64,000 bases of DNA from an uncultured Prevotellaceae bacterium (GCA_900318205.1 ONJS01000007.1:124001-188000); one strand, 5' to 3'; positions 55,108 to 64,000 are shown, counted from the stretch's first letter. The notes: generated by a model from the letters alone, not told the origin. Numbers and translations are program-made.

Positions 55108-55139
55108 TTTGCATATCTCGGTAAAAAGGTCTAATTTTG
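55108..55139 (+). promoter_or_regulatory. Promoter of the polysaccharide locus
   Basis: TTTG (55108-55111), 20 bp, TAATTTTG (55132-55139). The start of transcription should be near 55144, leaving a leader of about 200 nt before the aminotransferase ATG at 55347. Confidence 0.6.
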
Positions 55140-55143
55140 TCGT

Positions 55144-55346
55144 TTATTGTGGAAATCCTGACTGCGCCCTTTCGCGCCCGTCAGACGACCACATCATTGG
55201 AAACAGGAAAGGTAACTCGCTGATAATGACTACTGTGATAGTGTCTCCAGCTTTACCTGCAAGGCACAGTGCCACCACCTCAGTATTGAAGTGGTGACCC
55301 TTTGTGTGTTGCTCAACTATCCATTGCCCATCAATTCCATTAGTCA
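55144..55346 (+). promoter_or_regulatory. Long, structured 5' leader
   Basis: About 200 nt of leader with at least two possible hairpins: TGACTGCGC with GCGCCCGTCA (near 55158-55185) and CACCACCT with AAGTGGTG (near 55273-55296). No UpxY-type antiterminator gene is seen, and I know no riboswitch that fits. Confidence 0.35.
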
Positions 55347-56465
55347 ATGAAATTAGACAAAGACATCATCACGGTGACATCACCACTGCTGCCTGACCTC
55401 GACGAGTTCCACGCGATGCTGCGCGAGATCTGGGACCGCAAGTGGGTGACTAACAACGGCGAGTTCCACCAGAGGTTTGAAGCCGCCCTGTGCGAGTACC
55501 TCAAGGTGCCCTACATCAGCGTGTTCACCAATGGCACCCTGCCACTCATCACCGCTCTGCAGGCGTTGAACATCAGCGGCGAGGTCATCACCACCCCTTA
55601 CAGTTTTGTGGCGACGACCCATTCGCTGTGGTGGAACGGCATCAAGCCCGTGTTTGTTGACATCGACATGGCCACGGGAGGTATTGACCCCGACCGCATT
55701 GAGTCGGCGATCACGCCACGCACTACGGCGATCATGCCCGTGCATGTGTATGGCAAGCCCTGCCGCACCCGTGAGATTCAGGAGATTGCCGACAAATATG
55801 GCCTGCGCGTTATCTATGACGCCGCCCACGCCTTTGGCATTGAGGTGGACGGAAAGAGCATTCTTGAAGAAGGCGACATGTCCACGCTGAGCTTCCACGG
55901 CACCAAAGTCTTCGGTACAACCGAGGGTGGAGCCCTTGTGGTGAAGGACGAGAAGATGAAGCAGCGCATCGACTACCTCAAGAACTTCGGCTTTGCCGGA
56001 GAGACCGAGGTCGTCGCTCCCGGCATCAATGGCAAGATGGACGAGATGCGCGCCGCCTTCGGCCTGCTCAACCTGCAGCAGGTCGATGCCGCTATCGAGG
56101 CACGTCACCAGGTCGCTATTCGCTACCGTGAGGCACTGCGCCCCATTGCAGGCATCACTTTCTGGGACGACATGCCTGGTGTGCGCCACAACTACGGCTA
56201 CTTCCCCATCTTTGTTGATGCCGAGGCCTACGGCATGACGCGCGATGAGCTTTACTTCAAGCTGCGCGACCACGGCATCCTCGCCCGTCGCTACTTCTAT
56301 CCCCTCATCAGCGACTTCTCCACCTATCGCGGCTTGCCTAGCGCCACCCGCGAGAACCTCCCCAACGCCACCCGCATGGCCGACACCGTCATCTGCCTCC
56401 CCATCCACCACGAACTCACCCCCACCGACCAACAACGCATCCTCGACTGCATCCTCAACAAATAA
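55347..56465 (+). CDS. DegT/DnrJ/EryC1 family sugar aminotransferase
   Basis: PLP-dependent aminotransferase of 372 residues that makes amino sugars on a nucleotide-sugar, probably dTDP-linked. Seen: NGTLPLITALQAL, TTPYSFVATTHSLWW, VIYDAAHAFG and the Schiff-base Lys K187 in SFHGTKVFGTTEGG, plus NFGFAGETEV and GKMDEMRAAFGLLNL. The HGTKVF..EGGA form resembles FdtB/DesV-type 3-aminotransferases. First gene of the polysaccharide locus, GC-rich like the preceding cluster. Confidence 0.9.
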   Translation: MKLDKDIITVTSPLLPDLDEFHAMLREIWDRKWVTNNGEFHQRFEAALCEYLKVPYISVFTNGTLPLITALQALNISGEVITTPYSFVATTHSLWWNGIKPVFVDIDMATGGIDPDRIESAITPRTTAIMPVHVYGKPCRTREIQEIADKYGLRVIYDAAHAFGIEVDGKSILEEGDMSTLSFHGTKVFGTTEGGALVVKDEKMKQRIDYLKNFGFAGETEVVAPGINGKMDEMRAAFGLLNLQQVDAAIEARHQVAIRYREALRPIAGITFWDDMPGVRHNYGYFPIFVDAEAYGMTRDELYFKLRDHGILARRYFYPLISDFSTYRGLPSATRENLPNATRMADTVICLPIHHELTPTDQQRILDCILNK

Positions 56466-56482
56466 ATCGAAGTCTCATTGTT

Positions 56483-57625
56483 ATGAATATTATTAAAAGG
56501 GCTTGTAATAAGCTAATTAGATGCTTGGTGGCTTCATATCTAAAGAGAAAAGGCATCCACCATGGTTTCATTCTACAGATGACAACTAATGGCCTAATTA
56601 AAGACTGGAAAAGTTGCATGAAGCCTTTAAGGGATAAGATTTGGGCTGTCAAAAGAGGTTTTTACCCCAGTAGAATCGATCTATGGGGGTTGAATGAGGA
56701 TAATTACACGAGGTATTTGTCTGATTTTAATTATCGGAAATTGTTCCCGTTAAATAACGGTTTCCAAATATGGCTTGATGATAAGCTGACGACCAGGTAT
56801 GTATTTCAAGATACTCGGATCAAAGACTTCATGCCACGTTATTACCTATATGTCGAGAATGACGGGAACTATTCCTATTTAATGGATTTCAATCAGCAAA
56901 TCCCTAAAGATTCAGATGCTCTGCTTAACCTCTTACGCCAAGAGACAGTCTTGGCGCTGAAACCATTGGCTGGCTCCCTAGGAATAGGTTTTATTAAACT
57001 TGAAATTAAACAGGGTGAAATCTATGCGAATAATGAATTGCTGTCAACCGAGAAATACGATGAGTTAAAGAAATCACTCAGAGGCTACATTGTTACGGAA
57101 TACTGCCACCAGCATAGCCAATTGGATAGAGTCTGGGATAAAAGTGAATGTACTTTGAGGATAATCATGGCAAAGTTTAAGGATAAGTATTGTGGAGGTA
57201 AAACCAAATCGATTCTTTCTTATGCACGCTTTGGCACAAGTTTGTCCTCCACCACTTCCAACATGTCGCAGGGTGGGGTAGGCGTATGCTTTGATTTTGA
57301 AACAGGCATTTTGGACAATGTCTTTTATCGTAAAAAAGGATTTGACAAGAATGGTCAAACAATGCATGATGCACATCCCGATACACATGTGATACTTGGT
57401 GGTCAAAGACTGCCGAATTGGGATATTGTGAAAAAGGGCTTGTACGATATAGTGGACTATTTTTCTACGCTTGAATACTTTGGCTTTGATGTCATTATTA
57501 CTGATGACGGTTTCAAAATATGTGAAATAAATTCCTTGCCTGGCTTGGACATTGAGCAAGTCATGTTCGGGCCCATATTAGACAATGAAGTGGCAAGACA
57601 ATTCTATACTGATAGAATCCATTAA
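56483..57625 (+). CDS. Sugar-transfer-associated ATP-grasp protein
   Basis: Protein of 380 residues resembling the ATP-grasp family that accompanies sugar transferases in polysaccharide loci. Seen: VLALKPLAGSLGIGFIKLE (ATP-binding Lys), YIVTEYCHQH, CTLRIIM, and the late metal-binding block KICEINSLPGLDIEQ. It should couple a carboxylate to an amine or other nucleophile, probably decorating a glycan. Much more AT-rich than the genes on both sides, suggesting separate acquisition. Starts 17 bp after the aminotransferase. Confidence 0.8.
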   Translation: MNIIKRACNKLIRCLVASYLKRKGIHHGFILQMTTNGLIKDWKSCMKPLRDKIWAVKRGFYPSRIDLWGLNEDNYTRYLSDFNYRKLFPLNNGFQIWLDDKLTTRYVFQDTRIKDFMPRYYLYVENDGNYSYLMDFNQQIPKDSDALLNLLRQETVLALKPLAGSLGIGFIKLEIKQGEIYANNELLSTEKYDELKKSLRGYIVTEYCHQHSQLDRVWDKSECTLRIIMAKFKDKYCGGKTKSILSYARFGTSLSSTTSNMSQGGVGVCFDFETGILDNVFYRKKGFDKNGQTMHDAHPDTHVILGGQRLPNWDIVKKGLYDIVDYFSTLEYFGFDVIITDDGFKICEINSLPGLDIEQVMFGPILDNEVARQFYTDRIH

Positions 57626-57658
57626 TGGCGCTTCATGTCACAACAGAATAAGGTCTTC

Positions 57659-58870
57659 ATGAAGAAAAAACTCATGCTATTGGGCGGGCTGCGATACCTG
57701 TTGCCCGTTATAGAGGCGGCCCATCGTCATGGCATCCATGTTATTACAGTGGACTACTTGCCTGATAACATCGCACACAAGTACAGCGATGAGTATCACA
57801 ACGTGAGCATCATTGACAAGGAGGCGGTGCTCAAGTTGGCGCAGGAGCTGCAGATTGATGGAATCATGTCGTTTGCCGTGGATCCCGGTGTGGTGGCTGC
57901 GGCTTATACTGCTGAGCAGATGGGCCTCCCGTTCCAGTGCAGCTATGAGGCTGCCTGCATCCTGCAGGATAAGTCCCGTTTCCGCAAATTTCTTGCCGAA
58001 AACGGTTTCAATGTGCCCAATGCCCGTGGCTATAGCGAGGGAGATGATGCTCTCAAGGATATCGATTACTTCAACTGGCCCGTTATCGTAAAGCCCGTGG
58101 ACAGTGCTGGCAGCAAGGGCGTCACCCGCGTTGATGATCCTGCCGACTTGCCTGCTGCTATCGCCCACGCCCTCGACTGCTCTCCCTCCCGTCACTTCAT
58201 CATCGAGGATTTCCTGGAGAAGAAAGGCCCATCGATGGGCGATGAATGCTTTGTGGTCAATGGCAAGTTACTGTACAATGCCTTTTATGACCAGTTCTTT
58301 GACAACGAGGCCGTGAATCCCTATGCCCCTTCGGGTGAGTTCTGGCCCTCGGCGATGGACGAGGAGCATGAACAGGAATTCAAGGGTCAGCTGCAGCGCC
58401 TCTTTGACCTATTACATATAACTACAGGCATGTTTAATGTTGAGTGCCGTGTGTGCACTAACGGCAAGTGTTACTTGATGGAAGTCTCTCCACGGGCTGG
58501 CGGCAACCGCCTCGCCGAGATATTGAATTATGCCGCCGATGTTGACATTATTGAGGCTGAAGTGTGTGCCTCGGTGGGCTTACCATTGGCAGACATTCAT
58601 GAGCCCAACTACAACGGCTTCTACGCTATCAATGTGCTCCACAGCGAGAGTGACGGCATTTTCAAGGAATTGTGCATAGACCCCGGCTTCGAGAAGGCAC
58701 ATCTTGTCGAACGAGACCTTTGGGTCAAGCCTGGTGATAAGGTGTTAGCATTCACTGGTGCCAACCAATCGCTTGGCACAATCTTCCTGCGCTTCGACAC
58801 CCGCGAAGCTCTGAATCGCTTTGTTGTTTCGCCCAACACGTATATCTCCATCGTGACCCATTATTATTAA
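57659..58870 (+). CDS. ATP-grasp carboxylate-amine ligase-like protein
   Basis: Cytoplasmic ATP-grasp enzyme of about 403 residues with the preATP-grasp fold at the N-terminus (KKLMLLGGLRYLLPVIEAAHRHG) and the ligase core (WPVIVKPVDSAGSKGVTRVDD, FIIEDFLEKKGPSMGDE, YLMEVSPRAGGNRLAEIL). It would form an amide or similar bond with acyl-phosphate chemistry. Start 57659 is preferred for a weak AAGG ribosome site; 57635 is the alternative. GC-rich, unlike the ATP-grasp genes before and after it. Confidence 0.82.
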   Translation: MKKKLMLLGGLRYLLPVIEAAHRHGIHVITVDYLPDNIAHKYSDEYHNVSIIDKEAVLKLAQELQIDGIMSFAVDPGVVAAAYTAEQMGLPFQCSYEAACILQDKSRFRKFLAENGFNVPNARGYSEGDDALKDIDYFNWPVIVKPVDSAGSKGVTRVDDPADLPAAIAHALDCSPSRHFIIEDFLEKKGPSMGDECFVVNGKLLYNAFYDQFFDNEAVNPYAPSGEFWPSAMDEEHEQEFKGQLQRLFDLLHITTGMFNVECRVCTNGKCYLMEVSPRAGGNRLAEILNYAADVDIIEAEVCASVGLPLADIHEPNYNGFYAINVLHSESDGIFKELCIDPGFEKAHLVERDLWVKPGDKVLAFTGANQSLGTIFLRFDTREALNRFVVSPNTYISIVTHYY

Positions 58871-58908
58871 TTTAAGAAGTATCAAAAGTTCGAAGGCTAG
58901 GTAATTCT

Positions 58909-60018
58909 ATGAAGAAAAAACTTGCTATTATTGGAGCTTCAACGGGTCAGTATCCTATTTGTTTGAAAGCCAGAGAACTAGGCATAGAGACTTCATGCTT
59001 CGCTTGGGAGCAAGGAGCGGTATGTAAAGATATCGTTGACCATTTTTATCCGATTTCAATTTTTGATATGGATAAAATTGTTGAGGTTTGTAAATCAATA
59101 GGTGTAGAAGGTGTAGTTTCGAATGCATCAGACAGTACGGCGGATGTAGTAGCCTATGTTGCCGAAATGCTGCATCTAAACGGAACTCCTTATAAAACTG
59201 TTATTTCTTTGCACGATAAGTATTATGTTCGTTCTTTGACTGAATCTATTGATGGTCTAGGTTCTCCTCGTAATTACAGATATGAGGGAATGGATTTGCA
59301 TATTTATCCTTGTGTTGTGAAGCCCTGTACAGGAAGAGCGAAGAAAGGTGTTTCATTTGCACGTGATGAATCGGAATTTGAAGATGCAATAAGTTATGCA
59401 TCTATAGATAATGATTCTGGAATAATTGTTGAAGAATTCATTGAAGGTAAAGAACTTTCAATTGAGAGTATCTCTTTTCATGGCAAGCATACAGTTATTC
59501 AAGTAACCGACAAAGATAGTTCATCGGCTCCGCATTTTGTGGAACTGGGGCACCATCAGCCAGCAGATATTTCAGAGAGATTAAGAAGCAAAATAGATAT
59601 TGTCATCCCTCGTTTGCTATCAGCCATGGGGTATACAGATGGGGCGTCACATATTGAAGTAAAATATAAAGGTGATGATCTCTACCTGATTGAAGCCAAT
59701 CTGCGTGGTGGAGGTGATGACATTTCTAATAAACTCGTATTCATGAGTTCTGGTATTGATTATCTCAAATGCATGATTGATGTAGCTCTCAATCAATTTG
59801 TTGAACCTGTAAAGATGGCTTCAGGGGGGTTCGCTGGTATTTATTATCTCACCAAGCAGACATCTTATTTATTGCCTTTTTTTGAGGAAGCAACAGGAAA
59901 AGATTGGCTCATTCAAAAAGAAATACACTCTGGAGATTTAAAAGAGAGCCATTCAAACTATGAAAGAGATGGTTTTTTACTGTATTTTTCTGATCATAAA
60001 ATAACACCAAAGAATTAG
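58909..60018 (+). CDS. ATP-grasp ligase-like protein
   Basis: Third ATP-grasp protein in a row, 369 residues. N-terminal fold KKLAIIGASTGQYPICLKARELG, then YPCVVKPCTGRAKKGVSFARD, IIVEEFIEGKELSIESISFHG and DLYLIEANLRGGGDDISNKLV. AT-rich. It is related to but not a recent copy of the gene at 57659. Likely involved in attaching an amino acid or similar group to a sugar of this locus; substrate unknown. Confidence 0.82.
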   Translation: MKKKLAIIGASTGQYPICLKARELGIETSCFAWEQGAVCKDIVDHFYPISIFDMDKIVEVCKSIGVEGVVSNASDSTADVVAYVAEMLHLNGTPYKTVISLHDKYYVRSLTESIDGLGSPRNYRYEGMDLHIYPCVVKPCTGRAKKGVSFARDESEFEDAISYASIDNDSGIIVEEFIEGKELSIESISFHGKHTVIQVTDKDSSSAPHFVELGHHQPADISERLRSKIDIVIPRLLSAMGYTDGASHIEVKYKGDDLYLIEANLRGGGDDISNKLVFMSSGIDYLKCMIDVALNQFVEPVKMASGGFAGIYYLTKQTSYLLPFFEEATGKDWLIQKEIHSGDLKESHSNYERDGFLLYFSDHKITPKN

Positions 60019-60025
60019 TAGAGAT

Positions 60026-61069
60026 ATGAACAAAACGATATTAGTCATTGGAGCAACTGGAAATCTTGGGGCACATATTTCAACTCATCTTAAGAGGTTG
60101 GGTTATGATGTGATAGCAGTAGGACATCGAAAGAATGATAATGGTTTCTTTGCCGACTACAGCATTCCATATTATTCTATAGATATCACTGATGTTGAGG
60201 ATTTCGAGAAATTACCGCAATCAGGCATCTATGCCGTTGTGCACTTTGCAGGAATGTTGCCAGCAGTAATGAAAGGATTTAATGGTACAAGTTATGTCCA
60301 GTCTATCATTCAGGGAACTCTAAATGTGCTTGAATATACGCGTAAGGTTGGCGCTGACAGAATCCTATTTCCTCAGACTTTATTTGACATCAGTTATCTG
60401 TTTGGTACAAAAGTGCCCATCCCAGCTGATTCCCTCAGAAAAGTGCCAGATGGTGACCATTGGCTGTATGTTATTGCTAAAAATGCTGCTGTTGAGATGA
60501 TTGAGCACTATTATAAGAATTTTGGCATCAAGAGGTTTATCATTCGATTGTCAAGGATTTATCTATATCATCCCAATCCCTATACGTATAGAGATGGCGA
60601 GAAGGTAATGGTTTCTGATCGCTACTTGATTTACCGTGCTATGCAGGGTGCCGATATTGAATTATGGGGTGACCCTAATCGTCTTCTTGAAACAATATGT
60701 ATCAAGGATTTCTTGCAGATTATTGAAAAAGCGATTTTGGCGGACGTCGATGGTGGCATTTATAACGTTGGCAGTGGTGGCAGTACTCTGAAGGAGCGTG
60801 TTGAGGACATCATCGATGTCTTCAGTCCTAAAGACCATCCTTCGCGAATCATTTACAAGCCAGAGAAGAGAAGTGCGCGGCAATTTGTGTTGGATATCAG
60901 GAAAACAGTCAACGAATTGGGTTATGAGCCCCATTATTCTTGGCATGACTATCTAGTCGATTTTAAAGAAGAAATGGAAAAACAACGATTTGCAAAGATA
61001 TGGGGAAGGGAAGATGATTATATTACTGAGGATGAAATCCGTGATTTATTGACAAGCAATAAGTTATAG
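60026..61069 (+). CDS. NAD-dependent epimerase/dehydratase
   Basis: Extended short-chain dehydrogenase of 347 residues acting on a nucleotide-sugar. The NAD motif is GATGNLG near the N-terminus and the active-site pair is in HWLYVIAKNAAVEMI (Y-x-x-x-K). ETICIKDFLQIIEKAI and GGIYNVGSGGSTLKE are typical sugar-epimerase blocks. AT-rich. It starts 7 bp after the ATP-grasp gene, and its stop codon directly abuts a 30-codon ORF. Confidence 0.88.
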   Translation: MNKTILVIGATGNLGAHISTHLKRLGYDVIAVGHRKNDNGFFADYSIPYYSIDITDVEDFEKLPQSGIYAVVHFAGMLPAVMKGFNGTSYVQSIIQGTLNVLEYTRKVGADRILFPQTLFDISYLFGTKVPIPADSLRKVPDGDHWLYVIAKNAAVEMIEHYYKNFGIKRFIIRLSRIYLYHPNPYTYRDGEKVMVSDRYLIYRAMQGADIELWGDPNRLLETICIKDFLQIIEKAILADVDGGIYNVGSGGSTLKERVEDIIDVFSPKDHPSRIIYKPEKRSARQFVLDIRKTVNELGYEPHYSWHDYLVDFKEEMEKQRFAKIWGREDDYITEDEIRDLLTSNKL

Positions 61070-61162
61070 ATGAAGGACTGCTGCGCACCATGGTTGTGTG
61101 GCGACCTGAAATATAACGTATTTAAATTGCTGTTATATTTTGAAAGATTAATAATGAAATGA
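61070..61162 (+). other. Possible 30-residue ORF linking epimerase and glycosyltransferase
   Basis: An ATG follows the epimerase stop codon without any gap (TAGATG). The ORF encodes 30 residues (MKDCCAPWLCGDLKYNVFKL..) and ends at a TGA that overlaps the next ATG (ATGA). I recognise no homologue. It may be a translational coupling ORF, the remnant of a lost gene, or chance. Confidence 0.25.
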
Positions 61163-62085
61163 TGAAGACACCGCTGGTTTCAATCCGTTGCCTAGTGTAT
61201 AACCATGAGCTGTATTTGAGACAGTGTCTGGACGGGTTCGTGATGCAGAAGACGAATTTCCCGTTTGAGGCGATTGTGCATGACGATGCGTCGACTGACG
61301 GTTCTGCTGCTATCATTCGTGAATACGCCGAGAAGCATCCCGACATTATTAAACCCATCTATGAGACCGAGAACCAGTACAGCAAGCACAACGGCTCGTT
61401 AGTGAGAATCATGAATGCTGCCATGCATCCTGACTCCAAGTATGTTGCCCTTTGTGAAGGTGATGACTACTGGACTGACCCGAACAAGCTGCAAATGCAA
61501 ATAGACTTTCTGGAATCTCATCCTGAGTATTCTGCGTGTTTTCATCGCGCCAATACGATAATTGATGAAACTGGAGAGGAAATGCAAGGACTGCCTGGTG
61601 ACACATTCCGCAATATTCAAGCTAGAGATTATGAATCCACCGAATTGTTTAAAGTATGGACTGTACCAACAGCCTCGATGGTTTATAGAAAAGAGTGCCA
61701 GTTTTATCCTTTGAATAAAAGATATCGGAATCTATATGGCGATATTATGCGTGTGCTCTCTTGTGCTGAAATGGGTAAGGTTCGTGGAATTGATAGGGTA
61801 ATGTCGGTTTACAGGGTTCAGAATAAAGGATTGACTTTCAGCCCCGATGCTAGTTACAGATTCATTATGGGTGCACCGGAACATTATCTTTTTTTGAAGG
61901 ATAATTTCAAGAAAGTTGATAGAAAAGTGATTTGTAGAGCTATTTCAGAACGATTTTGGTTTAGGATTTCATATCAATCAACTCTTAAAGAGAAGATTCA
62001 AGACTTCCTCAAGTCGTTCCAATACGATTTCATTGGTTCTATTAGACGTGCAGTCCATGCTGTTTCTCGGAGGACAGTACATTAG
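61159..62085 (+). CDS. Family 2 glycosyltransferase
   Basis: Cytoplasmic glycosyltransferase of 308 residues. N-terminal GT-A domain: PLVSIRCLVYNHELYLRQCLDGF, AIVHDDASTDGSA and VALCEGDDYWTDPNKLQMQIDFL with the acidic metal motif. The C-terminal part is AT-rich and less conserved, giving a base-composition change near 61650. It should add one sugar to the lipid-linked repeat unit. Two adjacent Met codons (61159, 61162) are possible starts. Confidence 0.9.
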   Translation: MMKTPLVSIRCLVYNHELYLRQCLDGFVMQKTNFPFEAIVHDDASTDGSAAIIREYAEKHPDIIKPIYETENQYSKHNGSLVRIMNAAMHPDSKYVALCEGDDYWTDPNKLQMQIDFLESHPEYSACFHRANTIIDETGEEMQGLPGDTFRNIQARDYESTELFKVWTVPTASMVYRKECQFYPLNKRYRNLYGDIMRVLSCAEMGKVRGIDRVMSVYRVQNKGLTFSPDASYRFIMGAPEHYLFLKDNFKKVDRKVICRAISERFWFRISYQSTLKEKIQDFLKSFQYDFIGSIRRAVHAVSRRTVH

Positions 62086-62121
62086 TTTTTGACATAAGAA
62101 TTAATCTTCGTTTTCACATTC

Positions 62122-63261
62122 ATGAAGAGATATGATTACTTGATAGTGGGGGCTGGACTGTTCGGTGCGGTGTTTGCCCATGAGGCTCAAAAGGCGGGGA
62201 AGCGTTGCCTGGTCATTGATCGTCGTCCCCATTTGGGCGGCAATATATATTGCGAGCAGGTTGAGGGCATCAATGTGCATCGATATGGGGCTCACATCTT
62301 CCATACGGCCAACAAACGGGTGTGGGAGTATGTGAACTCGATTGTCGAATTCAATCGCTACACCAATTGCCCGGTGGCATGCTACAAGGGCGAGATGTAC
62401 AACCTGCCGTTCAACATGAACACGTTCAACCGCATGTGGGGCGTGAGGACACCTGCTGAAGCGGTTGCTAAGATAGAGGAACAGAAGGCCGAGGCGAATG
62501 CCAGAATGGAGGCTGATGGTGTCAACGAGCCCCGTAATCTGGAAGAGCAGGCGTTGATGCTGGTGGGAAAGGATATCTATGAACGCCTGATTAAAGGCTA
62601 CACCGAGAAGCAGTGGGGTCGTGATTGCCGTGACCTGCCGGCGTCCATCATTAGGCGACTGCCTGTACGCCTTGTTTTTGACAACAATTATTTTAATGAC
62701 CCTTATCAAGGGATCCCTATAGGTGGGTACAACAGGCTCATTGAGGGATTGCTTGATGGTGTTGAAACGCGTATAGGGGTGGACTTTGCCGAGCTTAAGG
62801 GGAATTGGCGCGATAAGGCTGATAAATTAGTCTACACAGGGCCTATTGATGAGTATTTTGACTACTGCTATGGCAACCTGCAGTACAGGACAGTGAGATT
62901 TGAAACGGAGGTGTTTGACATGCCCAATTATCAAGGTAATGCGGTCATCAACTACACTGAGCGAGATATTCCTTATACTCGTGTGATAGAACACAAACAC
63001 TTCGAGATGTTTGGCAGCGAGGTATACTCAACTCCAAAGACGGTAGTTAGCCGCGAGTACTCTACTGAATGGAAACCAGGCATGGAGCCTTATTATCCAG
63101 TTAATGACGACAGGAATTCAGCATTGTACCAGCAATATCGATTGTTGGCCGAGCAAGAGCCGAATGTGATTTTCGGTGGTCGTCTTGCCGAGTATAAGTA
63201 TTATGATATGGACAAAGTCATTGAACAGGCATTGTTAACCGCTAAAGAAGAACAACTATGA
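62122..63261 (+). CDS. glf: UDP-galactopyranose mutase
   Basis: Flavoenzyme of 379 residues that converts UDP-galactopyranose to UDP-galactofuranose. FAD motif YLIVGAGLFGAVFAHEA, then RRPHLGGNIYCE, GAHIFHT, KGYTEKQWGRD and the C-terminal FGGRLAEYKYYDMDKV. Its presence predicts galactofuranose in the polysaccharide. The stop codon overlaps the next start (ATGA). Confidence 0.96.
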   Translation: MKRYDYLIVGAGLFGAVFAHEAQKAGKRCLVIDRRPHLGGNIYCEQVEGINVHRYGAHIFHTANKRVWEYVNSIVEFNRYTNCPVACYKGEMYNLPFNMNTFNRMWGVRTPAEAVAKIEEQKAEANARMEADGVNEPRNLEEQALMLVGKDIYERLIKGYTEKQWGRDCRDLPASIIRRLPVRLVFDNNYFNDPYQGIPIGGYNRLIEGLLDGVETRIGVDFAELKGNWRDKADKLVYTGPIDEYFDYCYGNLQYRTVRFETEVFDMPNYQGNAVINYTERDIPYTRVIEHKHFEMFGSEVYSTPKTVVSREYSTEWKPGMEPYYPVNDDRNSALYQQYRLLAEQEPNVIFGGRLAEYKYYDMDKVIEQALLTAKEEQL

Positions 63262-64000
63262 GTAAGGTATTGAGCATTTGTATTCCTAGTTACAATATGG
63301 AAAAGTACTTGAATCGCTGTGTCGATTCGATGCTTGTTGAGGAGGTACTGGGTCAGCTTGAAATTATCATTGTTAATGACGGCAGCAAGGATGGAACCCT
63401 GGCCATTGCCAACGATTATCAGCAGCGTTACCCACAGTCGGTTGTTGTCATTGATAAACCCAACGGTCATTATGGCTCATGCATTAACGCATCGTTGAAA
63501 GTAGCTACTGGCAAGTACTTCCGTATTGTAGATGCCGACGATTGGGTTGATAGCAAGGCTCTTGTTGAATTTATACATACCTTGAGCGAGATTGATGTGG
63601 ACTGCGTGTGCACAAAGTATGCTACACGATGGGATGGTGGAATGAAGATTCAGCCCTTGGAGGCACCATTCAACGAGGTTTTGGACTTGAATCAGTTTGA
63701 GCTACCAATTCAAAATCTTCGCATGCATGGTCTGACTTATTCTATACAATTGTTGAAAGACATAGGATATGTGCAAACGGAGGGTATTTGCTATACTGAT
63801 ACTGAGTATCTGTATATTCCTCTTGCATGTGCACGTAGTATCTATTTCATGGATGTTGTGTTATATCAATATTTAGTGGATCGTAGTGGTCAGTCTATGG
63901 CTCTGGATGAGCGTCTGAAAAATGATTCCCATCTATATAAGATTATGTTGAGGTTTGAAATGATACATCATACTGATTTGCCCTTTAATAAAAATGAATC
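63258..64000 (+). CDS. Family 2 glycosyltransferase, cut by right window edge
   Basis: Starts at 63258 in a 4-bp overlap with glf and stays open to the end of the window (about 247 residues visible). Translating from the ATG gives SKVLSICIPSYNMEKYLNRC, IIIVNDGSKDGT, KPNGHYGSCINAS and FRIVDADDWVD with the acidic metal motif, all typical of GT-A family 2 enzymes. Given its coupling to glf it may be a galactofuranosyltransferase, which is a guess from position. Confidence 0.88.
   Translation, partial: MSKVLSICIPSYNMEKYLNRCVDSMLVEEVLGQLEIIIVNDGSKDGTLAIANDYQQRYPQSVVVIDKPNGHYGSCINASLKVATGKYFRIVDADDWVDSKALVEFIHTLSEIDVDCVCTKYATRWDGGMKIQPLEAPFNEVLDLNQFELPIQNLRMHGLTYSIQLLKDIGYVQTEGICYTDTEYLYIPLACARSIYFMDVVLYQYLVDRSGQSMALDERLKNDSHLYKIMLRFEMIHHTDLPFNKNE

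Noticed and set aside
55144-55347. 67-codon minus-strand ORF in the leader of the polysaccharide locus
   Set aside because: No recognisable homologue, no promoter in its direction, and it overlaps a probable plus-strand leader. I treat it as chance, though it cannot be excluded.

Overview
The window looks like a chromosomal segment of a gut-type Bacteroidales bacterium, most like Muribaculaceae or Prevotellaceae. The reasons are promoters of the TTTG-N19/20-TAnnTTTG type, few Shine-Dalgarno sequences, an 11-subunit complex I with fused nuoC/nuoD and no nuoEFG, a type IX secretion-like C-terminal tail, lipoproteins with acidic residues after the lipobox, and secreted leucine-rich-repeat proteins with dockerin modules. 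I see no rRNA or tRNA genes, no CRISPR array and no intact insertion sequence.

Layout. 1-7.3 kb: two tandem lipoproteins, a TonB-dependent receptor, a dockerin protein with a formylglycine-generating-enzyme-like (SUMF1) domain, a BadF-type sugar kinase and a small heat-shock protein. 7.7-13.1 kb: three genes for secreted amidase_3 and beta-propeller proteins, one fused and one split pair. 13.5-20.3 kb: three paralogous secreted LRR-dockerin proteins. 20.4-21.3 kb: a tandem array of intergenic repeats, then an overlapping gene pair (DUF6291/DUF7833-like and DUF6633-like). 23.0-40.2 kb: a 17-kb minus-strand operon in which all eight F1Fo ATP synthase genes sit between nuoH and nuoI of the complex I operon. 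41.0-55.0 kb: a plus-strand peptidoglycan-salvage cluster (amidase, glycosyltransferase, DUF4922, SpoIID, AmpG-like permease, NamZ, NagX-like, MurNAc kinase, MurQ, SGNH hydrolase), interrupted by a small four-helix-bundle gene in its own inverted-repeat frame. 55.3-64.0 kb: the start of a surface polysaccharide locus (aminotransferase, three ATP-grasp enzymes, epimerase, glycosyltransferases, UDP-galactopyranose mutase), running off the right edge.

How the genes work together. The amidases, NamZ, SpoIID-like protein, permease, kinase and MurQ form a plausible route from wall fragments to GlcNAc-6-phosphate. The interleaved nuo-atp operon would couple expression of a proton pump and the proton-driven ATP synthase. 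The polysaccharide genes would make an amino-sugar and galactofuranose-containing glycan.

The most unusual non-coding feature is a family of modular intergenic repeats: 7-bp and 9-bp tandem arrays, GCATCCGC/GCGGATGC arms, GCTCGCTGCGCTCGCAG arms and AACGCGAATT modules. They nest as palindromes, often begin right at stop codons, and fill nearly every long gap.
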